Shown here: positions 45,074 to 53,986 of the stretch, in pieces
How positions within the stretch are numbered: the stretch's first letter is position 1
Layout: each line of letters opens with the position of its first letter
Source of the DNA: Streptomyces sp. AM 4-1-1
Lineage (GTDB): Bacteria > Actinomycetota > Actinomycetes > Streptomycetales > Streptomycetaceae
Length of the DNA: 64,000 nt
Reading direction: 5' to 3'
NCBI RefSeq assembly: GCF_029167625.1
Contig: NZ_CP119145.1
Span: forward strand, 7,104,658-7,168,657
Program-made: the position numbers and the translations under genes
Notes under the pieces: model-generated
Told to the model about the DNA's origin: nothing
Seen by the model: the letters and a program-made list of their open reading frames with translations, nothing else
Database searches by the model: none

Positions 45074-46032
45074 TCACGGTTGCGGTGGCAGTGGCAGGTT
45101 CTTGGTCACCGCGGAAGTACTGAGGAGCTGAACGAGGAGCACGGCGATGTGGACGGCGGCCTGGGCGGCCTCCAGGGTGATGGGCGCGCTGGTCTGTCCT
45201 CCGGGGTGCCGGTCGCGGTGCCCTTGCCAGAGGAGTCTCGATGAGGGAGAGAACCGTTTCGACCTTGGCTGGGACCGCCTTGTTGTCAAGGATCACCATC
45301 GAGTAGGCGGCCTCGTTGTCGTCCAGTTCTCGGATGACGGTGCCGAGGGTCGGCTGGGGTTTGGTGCTGGCGTACAGGGGGATCGCGACATCTTCCACTG
45401 CCCGCACCGCATCGACGTAGGCGCCACTTGCGTCGGGGTGCAGTGCGTACGCCCTTGGCCCAGGAACTGCGTAGATACGAGCTGGCGTCGTCGCGGCCAG
45501 ACGATTCGGCGTGTTGCATGGCCATGACGGCGGACTCGGCGACGGTGGCGTCGACAACCCGCTCCAGACCGGCGTGCGAGACGTCATCGGCCTCGCGCAC
45601 TTGGTAGGCGGAGGCGGCATCGCCGAGCAGTGCGTCCAGTGTGTTGACCGGATCCACGAACTTCGCGTGCTTGGAGAATATTGCCGCCAAGGGCGAGGCT
45701 GCGTTCGGGTGCTTGACGAGGTACTCGTGGTGGGCGACCTCGCCGATATCGAGGTAGAGCAGACAGTCGACGACATCGAGAAGCAGGCCAGCCGACACCC
45801 TGGACAGATCACGTGCGCTCGACGGGAGGCGGCTGTTGTCGAAGACATGAGCATCGGCGGTCAACTTCAGCCTGGCTATGACGCGGTGGACAAGCGATTC
45901 CGTCACCACCGAATCCCGGATCCACGACCGCAGTCCCGGTTCCAGGTGCTCGGGAACTCCTTCATGGACTGTCCGGTCGACGGGTAGGCCGGCCTCGCGG
46001 GCGGAGAGCGGCTGCCACGGTGATGTCGTCAT
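45074..46032 (-). CDS. Hypothetical protein with several apparent frameshifts
   Basis: From ATG 46032 the protein reads TTSPWQPLSAREAGLPVDRT and continues in good codon bias to YLRSSWAKG. Removing one base at the C3 run 45452-45454 (plus strand) continues as WAKAYALHPDASGAYVDAVR and on to MVILDNKAVPAKVETVLSLI. A further shift near 45.2 kb is needed to reach TSAPITLEAAQAAVHIAVLL and the TGA at 45074. The last segment resembles the C-terminal helices of abortive-infection-type proteins, but I cannot name the family. About 320 residues if repaired. Confidence 0.45.
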
Positions 46033-46085
46033 CCCTAGACCGTAGCGCCAGCTACCGACACCGAGCGGCTCGATCCTGCCCACGA

Positions 46086-46303
46086 GCAACGGCTTCGACG
46101 AGGAGACCCGCAGCACGCCGGCGGCCGTGCCGTGTGCGGTCCAGGGCGCGCTGTGGCTCATCCCGGACCAGCAGATCCGGCTCGTGGCGGTCGCCTCCCT
46201 GGTCACCGGGGCGGCACGGCTCCTCGCGGAAGACCCGGGCACGGCCATCACGACCGGTGAACTGTCTCGGATGTGGGCCCTGGTGGACCACGCCATCGCC
46301 TGA
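46086..46303 (+). pseudogene. 3' fragment duplicated from the gene at 41343
   Basis: The sequence from about 46086 to TGA 46301-46303 encodes VPCAVQGALWLIPDQQIRLV and RLLAEDPGTAITTGELSRMW, nearly identical to the end of the 41343 gene, but lacks the first half and any start. It is a segmental duplication remnant. Confidence 0.7.
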
Positions 46304-46351
46304 GCCGACGACCGCCGAGCCGTGCTGTTCACCAACAGCGCGGCTCCGACA

Positions 46352-46722
46352 TCACGACGTCGTCGCCAGCTCCGGTACTTCGAGCACCTCGGCCACCTTG
46401 CGGGCCATCGCGGCCACCTGCGGCGGCAGGTAGCTGTCCAGCGAATCGACTTCGTCGCACAGCTTCGCCCGCAGCCCGTGCAGGCACGCCTCGGTGAACA
46501 GCTTCTGCGGTTCCTCCTCGGGACGCTGCGCCTGCTCGGCCTGCCGCACGGTCGTACCGCATCCGGTTCGTCGGCGCACGCATCGCCTCGTACGCGAGCG
46601 GCTCGCCCGTCAGGCCCGCCACGTGCCGCGTTCGCGAGAAGCTGCGCGTTGCCCTCAACCACCATGCGTGGGTGGACGTCCGTAGAGGCGAACGCGTGCT
46701 GGCTGCGTACGCTGCGAGCATG
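46352..46722 (-). pseudogene. Frameshifted hypothetical gene
   Basis: Coding character is clear but changes frame about three times: HAFASTDVHPRMVVEGNAQL, then LTGEPLAYEAMRAPTNRMRY, then RPEEEPQKLFTEACLHGLRA and VAAMARKVAEVLEVPELATT to the stop at 46352. The start is probably near ATG 46722. No family recognised. Breaks may be sequencing errors or true decay; this 44-47 kb region has the highest density of such shifts. Confidence 0.35.
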
Positions 46723-46883
46723 AGGGCGTTCTGGGGGAGTAGCTGCTGATGCTGAGAATCCCGTCTGTGCCCACCGCTCATCGGGATACGGCGACACACG
46801 ACGAACGGTTGATCTGGGGCTGGGATCCTCCGTGACTGAGGCCGCGCATAACACCGTGGGCACCAAGGAACACGCGTCTGATC

Positions 46884-47396
46884 GTGGTCCGTGGGAACAG
46901 CGCCTCGGGCAAGTCGTCCGTCGCGGCCAGCCTGCGTGAGAGTTTCGGCCGCAACCTCGCCATCGTGGGCCAGGACAACCTTCGCCGGATGGTGCTCCGT
47001 GAACGCGACCGGCCCGGCGGCGCCAACATCGGGCTGATCGACCTGACCGCCCGCTACGCCCTGGACAACGGCTTCCACGTAGTCGTCGAAGGCATCCTGT
47101 ACGCCGACCGCTACGGCCCCATGCTGCAGGACCTGGTGCGCGCCCACCGCGGTGTCTCACGCTGCTACTACCTCGATGTGCCGTACGCGGAGACGGTGCT
47201 ACGGCACGCGACGAAGCTGGACGCCGCGTACCTCCAGCAGGTCACCCCCGATCACCTCAGCGACTGGTACCGGGCCAAAGACCTGCTGCCCGGCGCCCTG
47301 GAGACCGTCATCGGGGCGGACAGCTCCCTGGAGGACACCGTCGCGCAGATCCTGTACGAGAGCGGGCTGGACGAGATCGCCCCGATTGACCGCTGA
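46884..47396 (+). CDS. P-loop kinase (zeta-toxin/AAA_33-like)
   Basis: A protein of 170 residues with Walker A VRGNSASGKSSVAASL at the very N-terminus, then VVVEGILYADRYGPML and a lid-type Arg region (HATKLDAAYL). The fold is that of small nucleotide or antibiotic kinases and zeta toxins. Only RNTRLIV precedes the P-loop in frame, with no good start. An upstream GTG at 46832 would add VTEAAHNTVGTK if one base near 46870 were removed. No epsilon-type antitoxin gene is visible. Function not assigned. Confidence 0.68.
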   Translation: MVRGNSASGKSSVAASLRESFGRNLAIVGQDNLRRMVLRERDRPGGANIGLIDLTARYALDNGFHVVVEGILYADRYGPMLQDLVRAHRGVSRCYYLDVPYAETVLRHATKLDAAYLQQVTPDHLSDWYRAKDLLPGALETVIGADSSLEDTVAQILYESGLDEIAPIDR

Positions 47397-47520
47397 GCCC
47401 GCAACCCGCTGCTCGCCACCCGAACCGGTGACGGGGCTGGCCCGACCCAGTCTGTGCCGCGCGGCCGTGCACGACGGGTGTCGACCAGGAGCCCAGCGCG
47501 TCCGCCGGCTCTTGGCACTG

Positions 47521-48445
47521 TCACCCGTTGCTGTGGTTTCCCAGCGCGTGGCGTGCTGCGGAAAGGAACGTCCTACGGGTCTCGGTCAGGCGAGTGGACT
47601 GGCCCGTCATGTAGTCGAGGACGGTGACCCGGCCCTCGTGGACGGCATCGCGCAACAAGACAGCAGCCTCTTCGCGTGGCAGGTCGGTCCTCTCCAGGAA
47701 CTGAACCGCGGTCTCGTACACATGCCGCACGGCGGCGTAGGCCTCACCGATGGATTCGAACGGGTGGCCACCTCGGGGTACGTAGTGGCCGAGCGCGCTG
47801 ATCGTTCCCGGACGGACACCGGGCGGCGCTTCCACAGCCGTATAGGCGTCACGCATGCCGGCGAGACGGACCTGGAGGTCGAGCAGCGCGTTGACCGCAT
47901 CGGTGACCGGTGTGCTCGACTGCTCCCGCCGCGTGACAGCGTTCCTCTCCTCCACCTGCCTGGCATAGAGGGCACGCCAGGTGCGGGCAGCGAAGCTGCT
48001 GCTCAGCGCCGCTTCGGCGATCTCATCGCAACAGGCCACCAGTTCCTGGGCGGCCCCCACCAGTTCCGCGTCGCCCTCCAGCTCCAGGACAGCCAGCGCC
48101 CGCTGGAGATCACGGTTGGCCGGTCGCAGACTGTCCGGCTACGCCCGTGCTGTCCAGGACCTGGTCCAGGATCCCGACCAGTTCCCCGATGGCGAGGAGG
48201 AAGACCGAGCATGCTTCCCGGCGTACGCCGCGCAGCCACTGGTCGTGAGCCGAGTCCGACTGTGCTCGGACCGTGTCCAGCGCGGCTTGGTAGGCCGTTT
48301 CCGCCTGGCGGAGACCCGCCTGGTGCGTGGCACCGGCAGTCTGGAGGGCAGCACGGAGCTGCCAGCGCCCGATCAGTAGCGTGCACGGCACCCCCACGAC
48401 AGCTACCGAGGTGGTGACGACCAGCGCGATCCCTTGTAAGTCCAT
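47521..48445 (-). CDS. Membrane-anchored helical protein, apparent one-base frameshift
   Basis: ATG 48445 opens a frame with an N-terminal membrane helix (GIALVVTTSVAVVGVPCTLL) and a long coiled-coil-like segment (ETAYQAALDTVRAQSDSAHD). At 48135-48136 one base must be removed to continue as VADSLRPANRDLQRALAVLE and on to LGNHSNG at 47521. About 307 residues if repaired. Such N-terminal-TM helical proteins are common in Streptomyces; function unknown. Confidence 0.5.
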
Positions 48446-48566
48446 CGCAGCTCATCGTGCCAATCCGCAGCAAGCAGGTCAGGGAAATCAGCACACAGGC
48501 CGGACCAGTTTCCTGTCGAAGGAGGCCAGCGGCAAGGGTACGGAGGTCTGCGGTACTCCATAACCA

Positions 48567-48664
48567 TGAAGACACAGGAACTGTTCTGCATGCGACACCG
48601 CAGCAGGCCCGTTACCCGCGACCACCAGGCCGGTAGGGAAAGAGCCTGCCCTCGCTACGGTTAA
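48567..48664 (+). pseudogene. Degraded copy of the zinc-ribbon gene at 41036
   Basis: MKTQELFCMRHRSRPVTRDH resembles the start of the 41036 product (MDTTQHVFCVRCGSADTRVT), then ends at TAA 48662-48664 at the edge of the MITE-like element. Only one Cys of the first pair is retained. Remnant of a duplication. Confidence 0.4.
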
Positions 48665-48821
48665 AGGCTGTCCCGTAACTGCTGGCTCCGTTCAACGGTG
48701 TCCCGGTATGCGCCGATTGCTTGAGGTTTCGCTGAAGGCGGCAAGTCGGTCCGGAACCGGACAACCTGACACCTCAGTGGAGCTCCAACCAGGCCTGCGT
48801 TGAGTTACGGGACAGCCTTTA
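48662..48821. mobile_element. MITE-like element, 160 bp with 19-bp perfect terminal repeats
   Basis: TAAAGGCTGTCCCGTAACT (48662-48680) is exactly inverted at 48803-48821. The interior of about 120 bp has no coding capacity. The GGCTGTCCCGTAA ends resemble termini of IS5-superfamily elements, so a full-length relative elsewhere could mobilise it. A TA dinucleotide at each edge may be the target duplication. Confidence 0.75.
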
Positions 48822-48856
48822 GAGTCGATAGCGACCTATTTTTGTTCTGCGGTAAA

Positions 48857-50205
48857 TCAGGCGCCCGTCTTTCGGGGTCGTGGATACCGCTGAATAGCAT
48901 CTGTGTCAAATTCTTCTAGGCCGATTACGCTGTTCGCGTACTGCAGGGATATGCTCAAATCCTCGATCTGCTTAAGTGGAGTGATGTCAATATTCTTAGA
49001 TAAGAAATTGTAGCAATTGATGAGTACGCTTCTTAGGTTAGGAAAAATATACGGGATTAGGTGTATCTGTGTATCTGTATCGGTGACTGACAACTGAAGG
49101 CGTGTCACGTTGAGCATCGGGGTGGCCTGTGCCAGATCAAACTCGGAGATAAAAAGGTCGGTCAGTTTTGGCAGCGAGGAGATTTCTCGCCACTCCGCTG
49201 GGGTCGGTCCCGAGTTGATGACCAATTTTTCCAAAAGTTGCCACTTTGAGATGCCTTCTAGTGAGGCGTCGATCGTGCGGACTAGGCGTAGTTCGGTTAA
49301 GCCCGGTGGTGCGGGCATCTCCTCAAGCCTGTTCCAAGGCAATCGAGTGTAGAGAGACAGCTCGGAGAGTTCTGGAAGGAGAGCCAAAGCATCGAAAGAG
49401 ACTGCATCCGGAAAGCGGAGGAGGCTCAAAGATGTCAGTGGTAGTCCTGCGAGGTCTTCAATGTGTGTGAGTTGGCTGCACTCGGACAGGGTGAGTTCTC
49501 TCAAGGCGGGTAGACGGTGCACAAATTGCAAATCAGCTAGCAAGCTGCCTGCGTCGATTCGGAGTCTCTGGGTGTGTTCGGGAGAGAGGTGTTCGATTAT
49601 TTCTTCGTCGGCGAAAGCTTCTCCGAAGTTGACGTCGAGGATGGGTTTTAGCGCCTGCAAGGCGTTGCGCTGGTCATTGGTATTTACGACAAGGGTTAGG
49701 CGGTCCTTGACGGGGAGTAGGATCTCCCGCGCATAGGGAAGCGATTCGAAGTTGCCCCAGCCATTGACGAGTTCGTAGGGTACTGGTCCGGAACTCAGTG
49801 ACTGGGTGAAGTTGCTGAGGAAGGCGTAGGCGTGATCGCCTCCGATGGTGGCGGCAGTCTGGATGACAGCGCCTACTTCGTCATACTCCAGGTCTTCAGG
49901 CCCCGGTAGCAGGTCCAGAATGCCCGGTCCGAGCGCCGCAAGACCTGTCGCTTCTTCCGGTGAGCGGGGCGGCATCAGAACACGCGCATGGTGTTCGACC
50001 AGTTTGCGGACGGCGGGTTCGATTTCTGTGGCGTACTGCAGGCTGGCAGCCGCCAGGAGGTGAAGTCTGCTCCTGTGCTCAGTCTCGGCGTCACCGCGTT
50101 CGATGAGTCGGCGGAGCAGATCAGCGCTTTCGGTGGGGCGGGCGTGGGCGACGGCCATGCGTACGACGTCTTCCCATTGGTCGTCATGGGCATTGTTGAC
50201 GACTA
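48857..50205 (-). pseudogene. XRE-NACHT-LRR defence gene, 3' part (leucine-rich repeats)
   Basis: This part reads VVNNAHDDQWEDVVRMAVAH, a helical linker, and then about ten leucine-rich repeats (LPALRELTLSECSQLTHIED, LPELSELSLYTRLPWNRLEE, LPKLTDLFISEFDLAQATPM), ending RYPRPRKTGA. It continues in frame from the NACHT half at 51335-52894 when the IS630 element and one TA are removed. The sequence is visibly richer in A and T than its surroundings (for example 48960-49100), which suggests a foreign origin for the LRR segment. Confidence 0.85.
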
Positions 50206-51297
50206 GTGTCCTGAGTCGTTAATTCGTGTGCAGTATGCGGCGAGTGTGTCGAGGATGTCGTCGGCGGTCTTCGTCCAGACGAACGGCTTGGGGTTCTTGT
50301 TCCACTCGTTGATCCAGCGGCGGATGTCGCGTTCGAGTTCGATGACGCTGCGGTGGGCCGAGCGGCGGAGTTTGCGGGAGGTCAGCTCGGCGAACCAGCG
50401 TTCGACGAGGTTGAGCCAGGACGCCGAGGTGGGGGTGAAGTGCAGGTGGAAGCGGGGATGCCGCAGCAGCCACTTCTTGACCGGTTCGGTCTTGTGGGTG
50501 GCGTAGTTGTCCAGGACCAGGTGAAGTTCGAGGTCCTTGGGGACGGCGGCGTCGATGACCTTCAGGAAGCGGAGGAACTCCTGGTGGCGGTGGCGGCGGT
50601 AGTGCTGGGCGATGACTGATCCGGAGGCGATGTCGAGGGCGGCGAACAGGCTGGTCGTGCCGTGCCGGACGTAGTCGTGGGTCATCTTCGCCGGCGTGGC
50701 CGGTGCCATCGGCAGGACGGGCTGGGTTCGGTCCAGGGCCTGGATCTGCGACTTCTCGTCCACCGCCAGGACCAGCGCGTTCTCCGGCGGCGACAGGTAA
50801 ATGCCCACCACGTCACGGACCTTGGTCACGAACTGCGGATCGGTCGACAGCTTCCACGTCTCCACGATGTGGGGCTTGAGGCCGAAGGCCCGCCAGATCC
50901 GCGAGACGGCCGACTGCGACATGCCCTGCGCCTGGGCCATCGAACGTGTCGACCAGTGCGAATCGCCTGTTGGTGGGCTCTGGCCGAGCGTCCTGGCGAC
51001 CATGGCTTCGACCTGCTCGTCCGTGATCTTCCGCGGTGCACCCGAACGCGGCCGGTCCACCAGGCCCTCCAGCCGGTCCGCGACGAACCGGGACCGCCAC
51101 TTACGCACCGTCTCCCGCGAGACACCCAGGTCGTCCGCGACCTGGGCGTTCGACCGGTCCTCCGCGCACGCCAGCACGATCCTCGACCGCAGAACCAGTG
51201 CCTGCGACGCAGTCTGCTTGCGCAACCAGCCCCGCAGGACCCTGCGTTCGTGATCGGACAGCTCCAGCGGCAACGGCTTCGGACCAGGCATCGCCAC
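50203..51297 (-). CDS. IS630-family transposase
   Basis: An intact protein of about 364 residues. The N-terminal part has paired HTH domains (NAQVADDLGVSRETVRKWRS, KITDEQVEAMVARTL). The catalytic domain shows ALVLAVDEKSQIQALDRTQP (first Asp), HLVLDNYATHKTEPV (second Asp) and SASWLNLVERWFAEL (Glu), the DDE triad of IS630/Tc1 elements. GTG 51297 or ATG 51291 starts it. The stop TAG at 50203-50205 uses the flanking TA plus the next host base, so the last codon is supplied by the target site. Confidence 0.93.
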   Translation of the reverse strand: MAMPGPKPLPLELSDHERRVLRGWLRKQTASQALVLRSRIVLACAEDRSNAQVADDLGVSRETVRKWRSRFVADRLEGLVDRPRSGAPRKITDEQVEAMVARTLGQSPPTGDSHWSTRSMAQAQGMSQSAVSRIWRAFGLKPHIVETWKLSTDPQFVTKVRDVVGIYLSPPENALVLAVDEKSQIQALDRTQPVLPMAPATPAKMTHDYVRHGTTSLFAALDIASGSVIAQHYRRHRHQEFLRFLKVIDAAVPKDLELHLVLDNYATHKTEPVKKWLLRHPRFHLHFTPTSASWLNLVERWFAELTSRKLRRSAHRSVIELERDIRRWINEWNKNPKPFVWTKTADDILDTLAAYCTRINDSGH

Positions 51298-51334
51298 ACT
51301 CTACAACCGCACGCGAACTAACGACTCAGGACAC
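50206..51334 (-). mobile_element. IS630-family insertion sequence, complete, 1129 bp
   Basis: GTGTCCTGAGTCGTTA at 50206 is inverted at 51319-51334. The element is flanked by TA at 50204-50205 and 51335-51336, the TA duplication typical of IS630. It interrupts the NACHT-LRR gene in the same orientation. Confidence 0.93.
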
Positions 51335-52894
51335 TAGAGGGAAATCGTGGGCTTCGATGGCGGCTTTGGCCCCGAGGTAGTCCTGGAAGGTGCGGTGGAC
51401 GAAGTCGATGGTGTCCGCCGTGGGCTGGCGCAGGAGCCCGCTGCGGCCGACCAGGTGTGTTAGAACCTGGTCGCGGGTGCCCTGTTCGGCCACGGCCTGC
51501 ATGGCTGGCAGCGCGTCGCCGATCAGGGCCAGCGCAGTGGCTCGTTCCATCTCGGTCTGGCGGTTGCGGATGAGCCAGTAAGCCAGACGCTGCAGTAGCT
51601 GGACGCTCTGGTGTTCGGTGAGCTGGATGCCTTCCGGGTCATCGATGCTGCGCTCGAGGTCGCGGCGCACGAGCAGCATAGACAGCGCTGCCTCGTACAA
51701 CTCCATGCGGCTGTGAGGCAGATGACCGCGGCGGTCCCTGTGCAGCGCGCAAATCAAGGCACACATCAAGGGTGTGCTGGACAGCTGCGCCAGATCGCGC
51801 TGCGCACGCACGGTGACCTGGAGCGCTGTCTCGAGATCATGTAGCTGTGCCCGCTCGGTCTCGGTCGTAGAACTGTGCTGGGCTGCGGTATGCCACCGGT
51901 GAACGAAGACTCCGGTGTCGGCCGCACTCATGGGCCGCACTGACAGTTCGGTGAAGTGCGACGAGGCCAGCCAGCCTTCCGGGACAGCGGACGGACGTGT
52001 GGTGACCACGACGCGTGCGTCCTTGTAGGCCGCAAGAAGCTGCTCGAGCCAGTCCCGCGTGGCGCCGCGGTGCTCTTGAGGAACCTCGTCGATGCCATCG
52101 ACCAGGACGAGTGCCTCCCCCCTGTCGAGCACAGCATCGGCCCAGCCCTCAGGCTGTGATGCGGCCAAGGGGGTGCCGACCGCAGACAGGAAATCGTGCG
52201 GCTCAGGAAGCGGGCCACGCCTCACCAGCGTCCGCAGTGGCAGGACGAAAGGTACGCGCCCCCGCCAGTCCGCCAGTTCCTCCGGCAGCTCATTGCGTGC
52301 CGTCGCGACAGCCAGCCACTGCAGCAGTGTTGTCTTTCCGCTGCCCGCGAGTCCTCGCAGAAGAACTCGGCGGCAGTTGGCCAACGCGTGCTCCGCACGC
52401 TTCACGACGACGGACGGCCGGTTGGCTTCCTCATTGCCCGCAAGCCAGTCTTCCGGCCGCTCCGCCAGTTCCAAGCTCAAGTAAGCCGCGTCCAGTGGCC
52501 AACGCGCACGTTCCGGCCGACTCAGATCCAGCCCCACGACCGTCAGCTGGGAATGCCGCTCCGCCACGTAACGGAGGTACCGCTCCTCGAACGAAGGCTG
52601 TGCCTTCAGCCGCGTTGCCCTAACCAGCTGCGGATAGTTCCTGCGTGCCTGCGGCACGGGGGAGGCGGCGTTACGTAAGGCCAGCAGAGGCTCCACATCT
52701 GCACCCAACGCCTTGGCCAGGGCCACCAGCGTGGCCTCGGAAGGCAACGCCTGACCATTCAGTGCCTGGCTGACCGTTGTCCGCCCCAGCCCGGTCCTCT
52801 GCTGCAACCCACCCATCTGCAAACCACGCTGCACCCTGAGGGTACGCAGCCGAGACGCGAGCTCCGCCAACGGATCCTCGTCCACGTCCCCCAT
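51335..52894 (-). pseudogene. XRE-NACHT-LRR defence gene, 5' part
   Basis: From ATG 52894 (preceded by GGAGAAG) an XRE-type HTH spans residues 15-50 (LQQRTGLGRTTVSQALNGQA). The NACHT NTPase follows: Walker A LLRGLAGSGKTTLLQW (about 178-193), Walker B ALVLVDGIDEVP (261-272), sensor DARVVVTTRPSAVP and the helical winged region to DFVHRTFQDYLGAKAAIEAH. The frame continues into the LRR half after the IS. The ancestral protein was about 970 residues, matching bacterial NLR-like (bNACHT) anti-phage proteins with an HTH at the N-terminus. Confidence 0.88.
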
Positions 52895-53017
52895 GTCCCG
52901 CTTCTCCGTCCTGCAGGGCGACCGCCTTCGTTCATCTTTGTTCACCCCGAACCCCGGCGAACACCGAAACCGAGAAATTCCTCGGTGTCACCTCGTCAAG
53001 CGTCCCGGGAAGAAGCC

Positions 53018-53227
53018 ATGAACACCTCATCCAGCCACCTGATGCTCCTGGTCCTGTTGCTCGCAGTCGTTGCGATCTTCTGCACCCTTGTAGGAGCAGC
53101 GGCCGGCAAGCTTGCCCGCATCGAGGGAGCCACCTACGCCGGCGCCCTGCTACGGGGTGCCCTGGCTTTCGCAGGCAGCGCCACCCTCTCCCTGGCACTG
53201 CTGACCTTCCTCCTCGCAGCACTATGA
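53018..53227 (+). CDS. Small two-helix membrane protein
   Basis: A protein of 69 residues. ATG 53018 is preceded by GGGAAGAAG. Two membrane helices (LMLLVLLLAVVAIFCTLVGA and ALAFAGSATLSLALLTFLLA) are joined by a polar loop with KLARIEG. It is divergent from the NACHT gene. Function unknown. Confidence 0.6.
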   Translation: MNTSSSHLMLLVLLLAVVAIFCTLVGAAAGKLARIEGATYAGALLRGALAFAGSATLSLALLTFLLAAL

Positions 53228-53332
53228 AGACGGATGCAGTGCTGCACTGCGACAGATGCACACACACGGCGCCGGGCACGACGGCGGACTCGGTCGCGAG
53301 GGACGGGGAGGCCTTAGCCAGTTTCCCCGGCG

Positions 53333-53845
53333 TTACCTGTTGCGGGTGCTGTTCCTGAGGTTGGCGAAAGGCAGTGCACCGTGGTAGATGATCTTGAACT
53401 CGTCGAGAAGGGCCTGCTCCGCCTTACTCGCGTGCGGCGTCGGCCGCCAAGCCACGACCAGCGTGTCCGAATCGGCCAGTTGCCAGATGTAGCGGCCGCC
53501 CCAGTGCCCGGCTCGCTGACCGGTTCCGTGCCGGCGATACGCGGTCAGCCGCTGGCGCAACCCGTTGCGGCCTCCAGCCTTGCCCACATAGACGACCGTC
53601 GCCCCGTCCACCCAGGCATCGGCGAGCTTGCAGGGGGCCACGGACGGGTTGCGACCCTTCAGATGTCCGGCCGAGCTGGAGGAGAGGAACGCCGGGGGAG
53701 CGACGGCCATGCGGATCACTACATAGACCCCGTGCCCGGCGGGCACATCGCTGACGGGCAGGTCACGGAAAGGCACGAAGCCACGAAAGCCGCGGGCGGC
53801 CAAAGCCTGACGGCTCAGCTCCGGCATGAGGTTCATGCTGCGCAT
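53333..53845 (-). CDS. GIY-YIG-like nuclease domain protein
   Basis: A protein of 170 residues with [12 protein letters not shown], then [20 protein letters not shown] and AYRRHG, the GIY-YIG pattern (GVYVV for GIY, VVYVG for YIG) with the conserved Arg following. A later helix carries [17 protein letters not shown] with the expected Glu. The length fits a stand-alone domain. Such proteins occur in phage-restricting and mobile contexts. ATG 53845 start is plausible. Confidence 0.7.
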   Translation of the reverse strand: MRSMNLMPELSRQALAARGFRGFVPFRDLPVSDVPAGHGVYVVIRMAVAPPAFLSSSSAGHLKGRNPSVAPCKLADAWVDGATVVYVGKAGGRNGLRQRLTAYRRHGTGQRAGHWGGRYIWQLADSDTLVVAWRPTPHASKAEQALLDEFKIIYHGALPFANLRNSTRNR

Positions 53846-53986
53846 CGTGCCAGGCGGACGGGCGGCGCTCCTGGAACGGCTGCAGACAGGCGCACAGCAC
53901 GATGCCTGGCTCCGTCTCCGCCGCTTTCACCCGGTCCTGCGCCAGGGCCGCGATGCTCCGCTCCAAGGTCCCTCTAGGCTGGCGCA

